Positions 55,001 to 63,197 of a DNA stretch of 64,000 nt are shown here, piece by piece. The translations under genes were made by a program, and so were the position numbers. The stretch spans positions 802,688-866,687 of the forward strand of contig NZ_CANMPJ010000002.1 in the NCBI RefSeq assembly GCF_947499705.1, given 5' to 3'. Position 1 is the stretch's first letter. Each line of letters opens with the position of its first letter. Source of the stretch: an uncultured Erythrobacter sp. (GTDB lineage Bacteria; Pseudomonadota; Alphaproteobacteria; Sphingomonadales; Sphingomonadaceae). Below the pieces are notes generated by a model. That model was not told the DNA's origin and did not search any database. It worked only from the letters and a program-made list of their open reading frames with translations.

Positions 55001-57191
55001 CACCGGCATCGACGATGCCCGCATTGTTGAAGGTGAAGTCTTGCGCGGTGCTGTCTGCATAGACGGTGCCGTTGCGCTGGTTGCCAGTTCCGATGATCTG
55101 ACCGGTAGTGAGATTGTTCACCACGAGACCAGTCCCATCGATGTTCAGCGCACGGCTGTCCGATGAGATAATGCCAGCATTGTTCACGACGCTGCCTGTG
55201 TGATCAGCGCCGCCTGCTGGCACAGCATTGCCGAAATAGAGGCCGTTCTGGACCCCTTCGATGATGCCACCCTCTTCGTTGGTCAGCGTGCCTTGGAACG
55301 AGACGCCGTTGACGAAGCGGATGCCAGCAGCAGTGCCTTGAGCACTCTCAGACGAGATCGTTCCGGAGTTGATGATATCGCCGGTGAACAGTCCGGTCGT
55401 CGAGCCATCGAGCATCCCGGCGACGCGGGTGCGCTCAAACCGGAGGCCGTCGCCAGCGGTTGCAGCGCCTGCACCAGCCTGTCCGCGACCTTGGATCGTT
55501 CCGGCGTTGGTGATCGAGAAGTCGTTACCGTCTTCGCTGAGTTCGGCAGAGAAGCCAGCGCCCTCATTGCCTTCGCCTGCGTCGATCACGCCGTCTTCGA
55601 AGTTGTTGAGCTCAAAGTTCTGGGCTGTGCTGTCAGCATAGACGGTCCCGTTACGCTGATTGCCGGTGCCGAGGATCGACCCTGAGTTGTTGATCACAAG
55701 ACCAATACCGTCGAGGTTCAGCGCACGGCTGTCCGACGAGATGGTGCCGAGGTTGTTGACCACACTGCCGGTGTGATCGCCGCCGCCAGCCGGGGTTAGG
55801 TTGCCAAAGTACAGGCCGTTCTGCGCGCCCGAAATGACACCGGTTACGTCGTTGGTCAGCGTGCCTTGGAATGAAGTGCCGTTGACGAAGCGAATCCCTG
55901 CCGTAGTGCCTTGCGTGCTTTCCGAGTTGATCAGACCGGAATTGACGATGTCTCCGGTGAACAGTCCAGTGGTGGAGCCATCAAGCATCCCCGTAACACG
56001 GGTGCGCTCAAAGCGAAGGCCGTCACCAGCGGTTGCAGCGCCTGCTCCTGCTTGCCCGCGGCCCTGAATGGTGCCGCTGTTGAGAATGGTGAAGTTGTTG
56101 CCTTCTTCGCTCAGCTCAACCGAGAAGCCAGCACCTTGATTGGCCATGCCAGCATCGATGGTGCCTGCGTTGTTGAGCACGAAATCTTGCGCGGTGCTAT
56201 CCGCATAGACAGTACCATTCCGCTGGCTGCCGGAACCGATGATGCGGCCACCTGTAAGGTTATTCACGACAAGGCCGGTGCCATCGATGTTAAGCGCGCG
56301 GCTGTCGGACGAAATCACGCCAGAGTTGAGCACAACGCCGCCGGTGTGATCGGCGTCGTTGCCGAAATACAGGCCGTTCTGCGCGCCAGAGATTGTGCCA
56401 GACGAAGTATTGTTCAGTGTGCCTTGAAAGCCAATACGGTTGGCAAACCGGATACCTGCAACAGTTCCCTGGGTGCTTTCCGAGTTGATCAGCCCGCTAT
56501 TGGTGATGTCGCCTTCATAGATGTATTCCGGAGCAAGGCCCGGACCAAAGAAGCGAATGCCGTCACCAGCTGTACCGCCCATTGGCGAGGCTTGGCCGCG
56601 CCCTTGGATGGTTCCGGCGTTGGTGATCGAGCCGCCACGTGGTGCGCCGCCGCCGCCAACTTCGATTGCGATCCCGGCGCCTTCCACGCCTGCGTCGATC
56701 GAGCCGGTGGCTGAATTGTTGATCGTGATGTTGTTCGATGTGCGGTTGCCGTAGACAGCACCGTTGCGCTGGCTACCGGTGCCTAGGATCACTCCGTCGT
56801 TGTTCAGCGTCGCGTCTGTGCCATCGAAATTTACAACACGCGAATCGGCTTCAAGGCGGCCTGTCACTGCATTGTTAATTGTCGCACCGGCGGTTCCTTG
56901 GTTGACCTGAACGGTCTGCGTCACGCCGGTGGTCGCGAGCGTTCCGGCATTGTCGAGAGTAACGTCATTGTTCGCAACCACTACGACGGGTGCGCCATCG
57001 ACGGTGCTGGTCACGCCTGCAGCAGCGGAGATTGCCTCGCCATCGGCTGCCGAGGTGACAGTTGCGTCGTCGCCATCATTGATAACCTGCTGTGCATGCG
57101 CAGAGCCTGCGACCAGAATCGCGAGCGATGATGAGGTTAGGAAGAGGCGTCCTGGAGTAAGGACTGTCCTTGGGTAGTTCGGGGTTTTCAT
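52071..57191 (-). CDS. Large repetitive autotransporter (type V secretion)
   Basis: A 1706-residue protein with a signal peptide (AILVAGSAHAQ), a passenger of Asn/Gly-rich beta-helix type, and a C-terminal autotransporter barrel of about 270 residues that ends in VRIRFAF, with the terminal Phe needed for outer-membrane insertion. The passenger consists of six near-identical units of 180-193 residues, each carrying QRNGTVYADSTAQ-, GDGLRFERTR- and QNGLYFGN-type landmarks. Function is probably adhesion or aggregation. The ATG at 57191 has AAAGG upstream; an earlier TTG is less likely. It is transcribed alone toward the terminator at 52.0 kb. Confidence 0.93.
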   Translation of the reverse strand: MKTPNYPRTVLTPGRLFLTSSSLAILVAGSAHAQQVINDGDDATVTSAADGEAISAAAGVTSTVDGAPVVVVANNDVTLDNAGTLATTGVTQTVQVNQGTAGATINNAVTGRLEADSRVVNFDGTDATLNNDGVILGTGSQRNGAVYGNRTSNNITINNSATGSIDAGVEGAGIAIEVGGGGAPRGGSITNAGTIQGRGQASPMGGTAGDGIRFFGPGLAPEYIYEGDITNSGLINSESTQGTVAGIRFANRIGFQGTLNNTSSGTISGAQNGLYFGNDADHTGGVVLNSGVISSDSRALNIDGTGLVVNNLTGGRIIGSGSQRNGTVYADSTAQDFVLNNAGTIDAGMANQGAGFSVELSEEGNNFTILNSGTIQGRGQAGAGAATAGDGLRFERTRVTGMLDGSTTGLFTGDIVNSGLINSESTQGTTAGIRFVNGTSFQGTLTNDVTGVISGAQNGLYFGNLTPAGGGDHTGSVVNNLGTISSDSRALNLDGIGLVINNSGSILGTGNQRNGTVYADSTAQNFELNNFEDGVIDAGEGNEGAGFSAELSEDGNDFSITNAGTIQGRGQAGAGAATAGDGLRFERTRVAGMLDGSTTGLFTGDIINSGTISSESAQGTAAGIRFVNGVSFQGTLTNEEGGIIEGVQNGLYFGNAVPAGGADHTGSVVNNAGIISSDSRALNIDGTGLVVNNLTTGQIIGTGNQRNGTVYADSTAQDFTFNNAGIVDAGEGNEGSGFGAETAPDGNTFDLVNSGAIQGRGQASAATNGAGDGVRIGNVGNVGVFDGTIVNSGLINSESTQGTTAGIRFVNGIGLQGTLTNEAGGVISGAQNGLYFGNPVAGQGADHTGGVVNNAGTISSDSRALNIDGIGLVVNNSGSIIGTGNQRNGTVYADSTAQNFELNNLEGGLIDAGEGNEGAGFSVELASAADGGNTFDITNAGTIQGRGTAAAGVPGAGDGLRFERTRNMGALDGTSDGLFVGNITNSGTIDSEGDSGTTAGIRFVNGVSFQGVLDNSGTISGVQNGLYFGNPTPAGGGDFTGAVVNNSGVISSGSRALNIDGNGLTVNNSGSILGTGAQRNGTVYADGTANNFTFNNTGVVDADVAGSAVSLQLGTGDGDLRSFTIVNDGTLAGRGEAQASGASAGLRLFNGAGAGTTVTADQDIVNTGTISAETGAAVSIENVAFTGTFTNSGTITGPVAVDASTALAALNFVQNGGSLEGNFIGSAFADTLAFGEGTATLSGDILGGVDVTTDAASSITVSGARSIEGNLTVGGTLGFDLGVDSLAVDGDTVLGAGSAVNVATAQIGQADIGSTIDVLTETGTFTNNGTAVNVIEDDFLIDYTVNLGSISITAAAANLAGVSGDANVNSFGGAITSAAANNRLSAPVFAALNGVTSATDFEAAALTLLPAINDGVTREIFEAQRLASAQVQDRLSGNGVGLWGEAFYRTADADPTSLSSLGYDADTLGFTLGLDGKVGENTTVGVLFNYSDIEVEAGGLAGAESEIDAIQIGAYAGFDLGQAYVNAELGYSTSSVDNSRTALGSPITGESDVDGVYGSLNVGYNIETGGVVITPNGGLRYAELSRDTFTENGGLGLTLDSDSADFLEARLGLKVAGKAETGVIPFASVDYAYDLSSDPLAVNGSFNGGADTFTVIADEAGDSRFDIAAGVDFVNEGGLSIGAEYRGRFASDYQSHSGGVRIRFAF
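53940..56775 (-). repeat. Six long repeats inside the autotransporter gene
   Basis: The RNG-TVY landmark recurs at about 53950, 54530, 55070, 55650, 56215 and 56760, that is every 540-580 bases. The units are very similar at both DNA and protein level, so recombination between them could change the length of the passenger in steps of one unit. Confidence 0.9.
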
Positions 57192-57235
57192 AGTGCTGCC
57201 TTTCAATCCAAATAGGGGCGGAAGACGGGCCTAAG

Positions 57236-57249
57236 GGGTCAGGTGACCC
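57236..57249. promoter_or_regulatory. Inverted repeat upstream of the autotransporter start
   Basis: GGGTCA and TGACCC flank a GG centre, 45 bases before the ATG, in the presumed leader or promoter region. It may be an operator or a weak hairpin. A TATTAT on the minus strand at 57291-57296 is the only -10-like element noticed. Confidence 0.35.
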
Positions 57250-57377
57250 GCCTTCCGAGGCAGTCATTTATGGTCAGAATCTTGGGCTGTATAATACAAC
57301 CTTGTGATGGCTGCGATAAGCGCTACCTATCATTCAAGACATTGAAAAAAATATAAAAACTCAGAAGAACGCCAAGC

Positions 57378-57403
57378 GGCCGACTTGCAATTGCAAGCCG
57401 GCT
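57378..57403. other. Near-perfect palindrome downstream of oxyR
   Basis: CTTGCAATTGCAAG (57384-57397) is fully palindromic and is extended on both sides by GGCC/GGC arms with one mismatch. On the minus strand it is followed within about 30 bases by a T-rich run, so it may end the oxyR transcript. It could instead be a binding site. Confidence 0.4.
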
Positions 57404-57443
57404 TGATCGCTCAGAACCGAGTTCTCACTGGCAGAATTTGGTA

Positions 57444-58358
57444 TTAGTGGAGTGAGCCAGCTCCTTCTGGCGGAGCCGATCTGATCTGCTCGCACAAGGC
57501 CATCAAGATATGCTCGCGCGGGCATCCTTCGCGGGAGAGGAAGCCGATGTCGCGGCCGTAGTTCTCGTCGTCAATTTCGACAAAGCGGATATCGGGGTTG
57601 GCGCACTGGAGAATGCGGCGCGCCAGCATCGGCACGAGCGAACAGCCAACACCTTCCGCAAGGTAATGCGATACGGTTAGCAAGTTCATGGCTTGCAATT
57701 GATCCGGCATATCAATGCCGATATTTTTGTCGCGGCAAAGAGCGACTGTCTCCGCTCTCAGGCAGTGCTCTTCGGTTACCAGCAGCAATTCCTCGATGGG
57801 AATGTCGTCCGCCGAAATCGCTTTAGCATTGGCGAGGCGATGATGCTTCGAAACGATCAGTCCGAACGGCTCTCGGATCACAGGCGTGAATTTGTATCCT
57901 CCCACTTCGATAGGGCCACTCACCAGCCCGACGTCGATCATGCGCGAATCCAGTTCGGCAAGCACTTGCTGGGTCGGTTGTTCGCGGAAAATGGTTACCA
58001 GCTCGTCTGCGACGTCGCCAATCGAGCTCTTGAGATAGGGAAGAACAAAGGGGGCGAGTGTCGGGATCAGACCGATGCGCAAAGGCGCGGCAAGAGGATC
58101 TCGATATTCGGCAGCCGTATCGCTAATCCGTTGGGCGGACCTCAGGACATCCTTGGCGGTCAGGACAATCCGTGAGCCAGCTTCGGTCGTCTTCACGCCG
58201 CTATTGGTGCGCGCGAATAATTCGACGCCAAGCCGCTCCTCAAGCTTCTTCACTTGAGCCGAGAGCGCCGGCTGACTGACATGGCATGAATCTGCGGCGC
58301 GTCCGAAATTGCGGTATCGGTCGACGGCGGCAACATATTCCAGATCGCGAATATTCAT
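57444..58358 (-). CDS. oxyR: OxyR-type LysR-family regulator (peroxide response)
   Basis: A 304-residue LysR regulator. The N-terminal winged helix-turn-helix (residues 1-60, AADSCHVSQPALSAQVKKLE) is followed by a co-inducer domain. Cysteines at positions 199 and 208, in EEHCLRAETVALC, occupy exactly the places of the redox pair of E. coli OxyR. It should sense H2O2 by forming a disulfide and activate peroxide-defence genes. None of the usual targets (katG, ahpC) is next to it. Confidence 0.92.
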   Translation of the reverse strand: MNIRDLEYVAAVDRYRNFGRAADSCHVSQPALSAQVKKLEERLGVELFARTNSGVKTTEAGSRIVLTAKDVLRSAQRISDTAAEYRDPLAAPLRIGLIPTLAPFVLPYLKSSIGDVADELVTIFREQPTQQVLAELDSRMIDVGLVSGPIEVGGYKFTPVIREPFGLIVSKHHRLANAKAISADDIPIEELLLVTEEHCLRAETVALCRDKNIGIDMPDQLQAMNLLTVSHYLAEGVGCSLVPMLARRILQCANPDIRFVEIDDENYGRDIGFLSREGCPREHILMALCEQIRSAPPEGAGSLH

Positions 58359-58515
58359 GGAAATCCCCTCACACTGAGGGGTAATTCGGAGCTTTCCGCG
58401 ATTGGTTACAGGTCAAGTGAGATTTCCGGCGTCTTGCCGCTACGTTGCCCAGACATGGAAACAGCAATGCGCGCGCCAAGCCGAGCACAGTTCCATAGCT
58501 TTTCAGAAAAGAAAT

Positions 58516-58602
58516 TGGTGCGGTCGAGAAGACTCGAACTTCCACGGGCGTTAGCCCACAACGACCTCAACGTTGCGCGTCTACCAGTTCCGCCACGACC
58601 GC
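58516..58602 (-). tRNA. tRNA-Leu (GAG)
   Basis: An 87-base gene with a 7-base acceptor stem (GCGGTCG/CGACCGC), a D arm with TGGTAGACGC, an anticodon stem CAACG/CGTTG around the loop TTGAGGT (anticodon GAG at 58566-58568), a long variable arm as in class II tRNAs and the T arm GTTCGAGTC. The CCA end is encoded. Confidence 0.96.
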
Positions 58603-58798
58603 ACTCGGGAGACCGGGGCGCTTTGTCTGGCGCCCCTCGGTAGGAGCGCGCCACTAGCAAGGGGTCTGCGACACCGCAAGAGATTTGAACGCCCTTTCGC
58701 GCAAGACCGCACAATAAGCCTTCATACGCATGTCCCACTGGGGGACTTCCTCGCCAGAACGCTTGCGAACAGGGTTAATAACGCGTCAACCATGATGC

Positions 58799-59038
58799 AT
58801 GAGTTTGGCTGCTGCCTTCGTGATGATCGCCCAAAGCGCCGCACCCGCCATCGCCGATGCGCCGCGTGGTCGCCGGACGGCAGGCCCGATCTATGTGACA
58901 GCCAGCGCCCGGGTGATCCGTCCGGTGGAAGTGCGGCTGCGCATGACCCGCGATGGCGCAAAGGTGGAAAGCAATTCCGACATTCCCGTGCAGCGCCGCC
59001 GCGACAAGGCGGGCACCGTCTGGATCGAATTCAACTGA
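58799..59038 (+). CDS. Small exported protein of unknown function
   Basis: A 79-residue protein with a signal peptide (ending near PAIADA) followed by about 55 residues with a basic patch and a beta pattern (PIYVTASARVIRPVEVRLRM). I do not recognise the family. It is likely periplasmic. It lies between the tRNA gene and a convergent zinc-ribbon gene, with only 16 bases to the latter's end. Signal-peptide structure and codon use support a real gene. Confidence 0.6.
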   Translation: MSLAAAFVMIAQSAAPAIADAPRGRRTAGPIYVTASARVIRPVEVRLRMTRDGAKVESNSDIPVQRRRDKAGTVWIEFN

Positions 59039-59054
59039 GTTCTTGGCATGACGT

Positions 59055-60005
59055 TCAGCTGGGCGACCAGCCGATTTCGGCGGCTTTTGCGTTGGCAGGA
59101 ATGTCGGAGATGGCCTCCGTCACATTCAGGCTTTCTCCTGGCGCTAATTGCGACTTGGACGGGACAACCACCCAATTTCCAACTTGCCGCTCGCGCTCGT
59201 CCCGGAAAACGATCAGCAGGCTGGGCACCGAAACAGTTTCGCGGCCTGAATTGGTGATCGCTCCGCGCACCCGGAAAATGTCCTCGCCGGTTTCGAGCGT
59301 CTCGGTCCGCTGCTGCGAGGCCGGGAAATCGAGTTCCAGATCGGGTTGACCGATCCCGAATGTCGGACGGTTGAACGGAGCCCAATCAGGCGCCCCGTAA
59401 TAATTGACTGCAACGATCGTGGCCGTGGCCAACAGCGCGAAGATAGCAGCCGCTGCCGTCCACATCTTGAGCGGATTTCGGCGTGCGGTGAAAGGCGGCG
59501 AATAGTCAAACTGCGACACTTCGCCTTCATCGTAACGGTCGTCATAATCGGACACGCTATCTGCTGTCTGATCGGCCAGCGGATCTTCGTCGGTTTCGAA
59601 GGATGGCGGATCGACATCATCAACCGGAGGAGGTGTTTCTTCCGGTTCGCTTTCAGGAGGGCTCTCTTGCTGAGCCAATCCTTGCCGTAGAGCGCGTGTC
59701 GCCATGCCATCGGACGGATGGTCTTCGGTCTTCCAATGGTTGATCGAAGGCGCTTCACCGCTCTTCTCGGCGTCCGGTTTTGCAGGCGCCGGCGGTGCGG
59801 GCTCCTCTTTTGGGGCAGGCGCAGGCGCCGGAATGGGTGGGGCCGCGGATGCCGTCGCAGGAGCTGGTTCGGTCAGATCGAGGGGCACTGCATCCTGGAA
59901 CCAGCTATGCTTGCACTTGGCGCAGCGCACGGTTCTGCCTTCGCCTCCGATGGCGGATTCTGGCACCGCATAGCGGGTCGCGCAGGCAGGACAGGCGATG
60001 ATCAT
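59055..60005 (-). CDS. Zinc-ribbon (MJ0042-type) membrane protein
   Basis: A 316-residue protein. The N-terminus holds a CxxC-x19-CxxC zinc ribbon (cysteines 5, 8, 28 and 31) of the MJ0042 type. A long Pro/Glu/Asp-rich linker, one membrane helix (KMWTAAAAIFALLATATIVA) at about residue 185-210 and a DUF3426-like C-terminal domain follow. Such proteins are widespread in alphaproteobacteria and of unknown function. The start at 60005 places the first cysteine as in relatives. Divergent from ftsE. Confidence 0.85.
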   Translation of the reverse strand: MIIACPACATRYAVPESAIGGEGRTVRCAKCKHSWFQDAVPLDLTEPAPATASAAPPIPAPAPAPKEEPAPPAPAKPDAEKSGEAPSINHWKTEDHPSDGMATRALRQGLAQQESPPESEPEETPPPVDDVDPPSFETDEDPLADQTADSVSDYDDRYDEGEVSQFDYSPPFTARRNPLKMWTAAAAIFALLATATIVAVNYYGAPDWAPFNRPTFGIGQPDLELDFPASQQRTETLETGEDIFRVRGAITNSGRETVSVPSLLIVFRDERERQVGNWVVVPSKSQLAPGESLNVTEAISDIPANAKAAEIGWSPS

Positions 60006-60159
60006 CGAATGCGATTCAATAGGCTTGGCCCGCGCCCGCACAAGTGCACCGCAGCGCTACAGCGACGAATCGCGCCTTTTTTCCACACTGGAGCGCGCCT
60101 ATAATGGGGAATGTGATGATGGGCTTCCCCGCAAGACGGGCCTGCGTTAGGGGCGGGCG

Positions 60160-60909
60160 ATGACCGACCGCGCCAGCGAAATCGTGAAATTCGACAATGT
60201 CGGGCTGCGCTATGGCACTGACCCGGAGGTGCTGAGCGATCTGAGCTTCACGCTATTTCCGGGCAGTTTCTACTTCCTCACCGGAGCGAGCGGGGCAGGC
60301 AAGACCAGCCTGCTGAAGCTGCTTTACCTCGCGCAGCGACCCTCACGCGGGGCAATCCGCATGTTTGGCAAGGACGTCATCACGCTGCCGCGCGTGCGCC
60401 TTCCGGATTTTCGGCGTCGGCTCGGCGTGGTGTTTCAGGACTTCCGTTTGGTCGACCACCTTTCTGCGTTCGATAATGTCGCACTGCCACTCAGGCTTAG
60501 CGGCGCGCGCGAAGCCGATGTGATCAAGCCGGTCTCCGACATGCTCGAATGGGTCGGACTTTCGCACCGTGCTCAAGCAGACCCCGCGACGATGTCAGGC
60601 GGTGAGCAGCAGCGCGTGGCGATTGCGCGGGCCGTGATCGCACGCCCAAAGATTCTGATTGCCGACGAGCCGACAGGCAATGTCGACCCCGAAATGGCGC
60701 TCAAATTGCTGCGACTGTTTGAAGCGCTCAACCACAGGGTTGGTACTACCGTCATTGTCGCCACTCACGATGTGCATCTGCTCAAGAAAGTGCCGGATTC
60801 GCTGATCATGCGACTCAATAAAGGTCGCTTGTCGGACCCGACCGGAGCGCTTCGTTTCCCGCCGCGACCAAGTGGTACAAGTGAAACGCGGACCGAGGTG
60901 CAGCCATGA
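60160..60909 (+). CDS. ftsE: Cell division ATP-binding protein FtsE
   Basis: A 249-residue ABC ATPase. Walker A is GASGAGKT at residues 42-49, the signature is [14 protein letters not shown] and Walker B is [12 protein letters not shown]. With FtsX it links the Z ring to peptidoglycan hydrolase activation at the division site. Its end overlaps ftsX by four bases. The C-terminal 25 residues are a variable tail. Confidence 0.95.
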   Translation: MTDRASEIVKFDNVGLRYGTDPEVLSDLSFTLFPGSFYFLTGASGAGKTSLLKLLYLAQRPSRGAIRMFGKDVITLPRVRLPDFRRRLGVVFQDFRLVDHLSAFDNVALPLRLSGAREADVIKPVSDMLEWVGLSHRAQADPATMSGGEQQRVAIARAVIARPKILIADEPTGNVDPEMALKLLRLFEALNHRVGTTVIVATHDVHLLKKVPDSLIMRLNKGRLSDPTGALRFPPRPSGTSETRTEVQP

Positions 60910-61850
60910 GCGAAGCGCCGACCACCGCAGAGCCTTCGAAATTGGCGGCAACCAAAGACGCTGTCGCGCTGCGGGGCAATCTGGCGTCGCGCTTGCTTCC
61001 ACAAACGCGCTTTGGCGGACCTATTCCGTGGGTGATCGCGATCCTAATTGCGTTGGTCGTCGTTGCAGCGGCTGGTGGATTGTCGCTTCGCAACCTCGCA
61101 GAGAGCGCACGAGGCGATCTGTCCAATGCAGTTACGGTTCAGATCGTCGAAGCCGACGCCGGGAAACGCGCGCTGGAAACGCAGCGCGTCGCCGAAGCCT
61201 TGGCCGAGCAGACCTTGGTTCGGTCCGTTCGAGTCGTGCCCGAGGAAGAGCTCAGCGAGCTGCTGGAACCTTGGCTGGGTCAGGGCGCGAGCAGTGAGGA
61301 CTTGCCGATCCCGGCGTTGATCGATGTCGAATTGTCGCGGCAAGCGGAGACGGGCGAAATTGAGGCCTTGCAGAGCTATTTGCAGGAAACCGTTCCAGGC
61401 GCGCGTGTCGATGCGCAATCCGATTGGTTGCGCCCGGTCTACGATGCGCTCGCCGCGCTGCAATATCTGGCCTTGGCGCTGATCGCTTTGGTCGCTTTTG
61501 CAACCGCCGCAGCCGTATGGCTCGCAGCCAGAAGCGCCTTCGCCAATCATAGCGACACGGTGGAGATCATCCATCTGCTCGGCGGTACGGACGCCCAGCT
61601 GACCGGCATTTTTCAGCGCTCGGTGGTTCGTGACGCCGCATTTGGCGGGATTGTCGGTCTTGTGCTCGGCCTGGCGGCAGTCTGGCTGTTGGGGCAACAG
61701 TTCTCGCAGCTCGACAGCGGGATGATCGCAGGCGGAGGGCTGGGCGTGACCGATTGGCTCATCATTGCGGCCATTCCCATCGGAGGCGTCCTGTTGGCGC
61801 TGCTGACAGGAAAGATCACGATTGCGCTCGCGCTCCGGAAGATGTTGTGA
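60906..61850 (+). CDS. ftsX: Cell division membrane protein FtsX
   Basis: A 314-residue membrane protein with the FtsX layout: a cytosolic start, membrane helix 1 (about residues 40-60, WVIAILIALVVVAAAGGLSL), a periplasmic domain and three further helices at the C-terminus (about 185-310, with EIIHLLGGTDAQLTGIFQRS between). It acts with FtsE. The start overlaps ftsE (ATGA). Confidence 0.93.
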   Translation: MSEAPTTAEPSKLAATKDAVALRGNLASRLLPQTRFGGPIPWVIAILIALVVVAAAGGLSLRNLAESARGDLSNAVTVQIVEADAGKRALETQRVAEALAEQTLVRSVRVVPEEELSELLEPWLGQGASSEDLPIPALIDVELSRQAETGEIEALQSYLQETVPGARVDAQSDWLRPVYDALAALQYLALALIALVAFATAAAVWLAARSAFANHSDTVEIIHLLGGTDAQLTGIFQRSVVRDAAFGGIVGLVLGLAAVWLLGQQFSQLDSGMIAGGGLGVTDWLIIAAIPIGGVLLALLTGKITIALALRKML

Positions 61851-61860
61851 GAGCGGCGAC

Positions 61861-62391
61861 ATGATCAGACACATCATCTCTGCATTCTTTCTGATTTGGG
61901 CGCTCGGCTTCCTGTGGTTCACAGTGTCGCTGCCGCAACCGGCCGAGGAAATGACCACTGATGCGGTTATCGTACCGACCGGTGGCGCCGGGCGGATCGC
62001 GCAAGGCCTGGAGGTCCTGGACAAAGGGCTGGCCGAGCGAATGCTCGTGAGCGGGGTTGATCGCGAAGTGCGGCCCGAAGAATTTGCTGCGCAGTTCGAA
62101 GTCGAACAAGCGCAGATGGATTGCTGCATCACGCTCGGCTTCGCCGCGGTCGACACACGCTCCAACGCCGCTGAAATCGCGCAGTGGGTCGAGGACAATG
62201 AGGTAACGTCATTGCGCCTCGTTACCACCGATTGGCACATGCGCCGCGCTGCCGGAGAATTGGACCGGACATTGCCCGATAGCGTCACGGTCGTGCGCGA
62301 TGCTGTGCCGTCGGAGCCGAGCCTGACCAGCCTGTTCCTTGAATATCACAAGCTGCTCGCCAGTTGGATCGCTGGTCTGTTCGGTTTCTGA
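61861..62391 (+). CDS. YdcF/SanA-family (DUF218) membrane protein
   Basis: A 176-residue protein with one N-terminal membrane helix (residues about 4-22) and a DUF218-type domain: TDAVIVPTGGAGRIAQGLEV, LAERMLVSGVDREV, DTRSNAAEIAQWV and TTDWHMRRAAGEL. The family is thought to act on cell-envelope precursors; in E. coli the members SanA and ElyC are linked to peptidoglycan and undecaprenyl-phosphate steps. It starts 10 bases after ftsX and belongs to the same run of genes. Confidence 0.85.
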   Translation: MIRHIISAFFLIWALGFLWFTVSLPQPAEEMTTDAVIVPTGGAGRIAQGLEVLDKGLAERMLVSGVDREVRPEEFAAQFEVEQAQMDCCITLGFAAVDTRSNAAEIAQWVEDNEVTSLRLVTTDWHMRRAAGELDRTLPDSVTVVRDAVPSEPSLTSLFLEYHKLLASWIAGLFGF

Positions 62392-62398
62392 GAATATT

Positions 62399-63076
62399 GT
62401 GGCACTCCTTCGTAGCCTTGTTTTCTACCTGTTGTTTTACGGGTTCAGCGCGTTGCTGGTGATCGCTTCTGTGGTCGCGATTCCGTTCGGGCGGCATCGG
62501 TTGAAGTGGGTCGTGGCGACATGGGGACGGTGGCATCGCTGGTGCGTGCAGAACCTGCTGGGCATCACCATCGTCGTCGACGGCACTCTGCCCGACGAGC
62601 CGGTGCTGATCGCGATCAAGCATGAAAGCTACTTCGAAGCGATCGATCTGCCGCGCTTGCTGAGCTTTCCGGCGGTGTTCGCCAAACAAGAGCTGTTCGC
62701 CATCCCCGGGTGGGGCTTTTCTGCCAAGGTATACGGCCTGGTCCCGGTCGCGCGCGACGAGGGGGCAAGGGCTCTGCGGCACATGATCGCGACGGCCAAG
62801 CAGCGGATCGACGAGGGACGTCCGCTGGTCATCTTCCCGGAAGGCACGCGGGTCGAGCATGGGAATGGACCCCAACTGCAATCGGGCTTTGCCGGGCTGT
62901 ACAAGCTACTCAGATTGCCCGTGGTCCCGGTCGCTGTGAACAGCGGGCCGCTCTACAATGGCGCGGTGAAACGGTCGGGAACCATCACTTACCGGATCGG
63001 TGAGATAGTGCCGGCTGGCTTGCCCCGGGCAGAAGCCGAGCAGCGCGTTCATGCGGCAATTAATGCTTTGAATTAG
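62399..63076 (+). CDS. plsC: 1-acyl-sn-glycerol-3-phosphate acyltransferase (PlsC family)
   Basis: A 225-residue membrane acyltransferase that makes phosphatidic acid from lysophosphatidic acid. An N-terminal hydrophobic segment precedes motif I (KHESYFEAID; the HX4D motif has Glu in place of Asp) and motif III (FPEGTRVEHG). It starts at a GTG eight bases after the YdcF-like gene. The upstream ATG at 62339 would overlap that gene and is less likely. Confidence 0.88.
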   Translation: MALLRSLVFYLLFYGFSALLVIASVVAIPFGRHRLKWVVATWGRWHRWCVQNLLGITIVVDGTLPDEPVLIAIKHESYFEAIDLPRLLSFPAVFAKQELFAIPGWGFSAKVYGLVPVARDEGARALRHMIATAKQRIDEGRPLVIFPEGTRVEHGNGPQLQSGFAGLYKLLRLPVVPVAVNSGPLYNGAVKRSGTITYRIGEIVPAGLPRAEAEQRVHAAINALN

Positions 63077-63102
63077 TTTCTTGTTTGGCTTCAAACGCCA
63101 GC

Positions 63103-63118
63103 GGCGACATCCGTCGCC
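63103..63118. other. Short inverted repeat between plsC and the dehydrogenase gene
   Basis: GGCGAC and GTCGCC form a six-base stem around ATCC in the convergent gap. No T-run follows, so a terminator role is uncertain. Confidence 0.25.
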
Positions 63119-63197
63119 TCGGCTTTCCTCGCTCACGCGACCTGAAGGCCGCATCGCTGCGGTCGCTACGCGCCCGATTGATTTCTACGTCGGCGAG

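Noticed and set aside
61044..62288. A 414-codon minus-strand frame opposite ftsX and the YdcF-like gene
   Set aside because: No family features, and both plus-strand genes are supported by motifs and overlaps.
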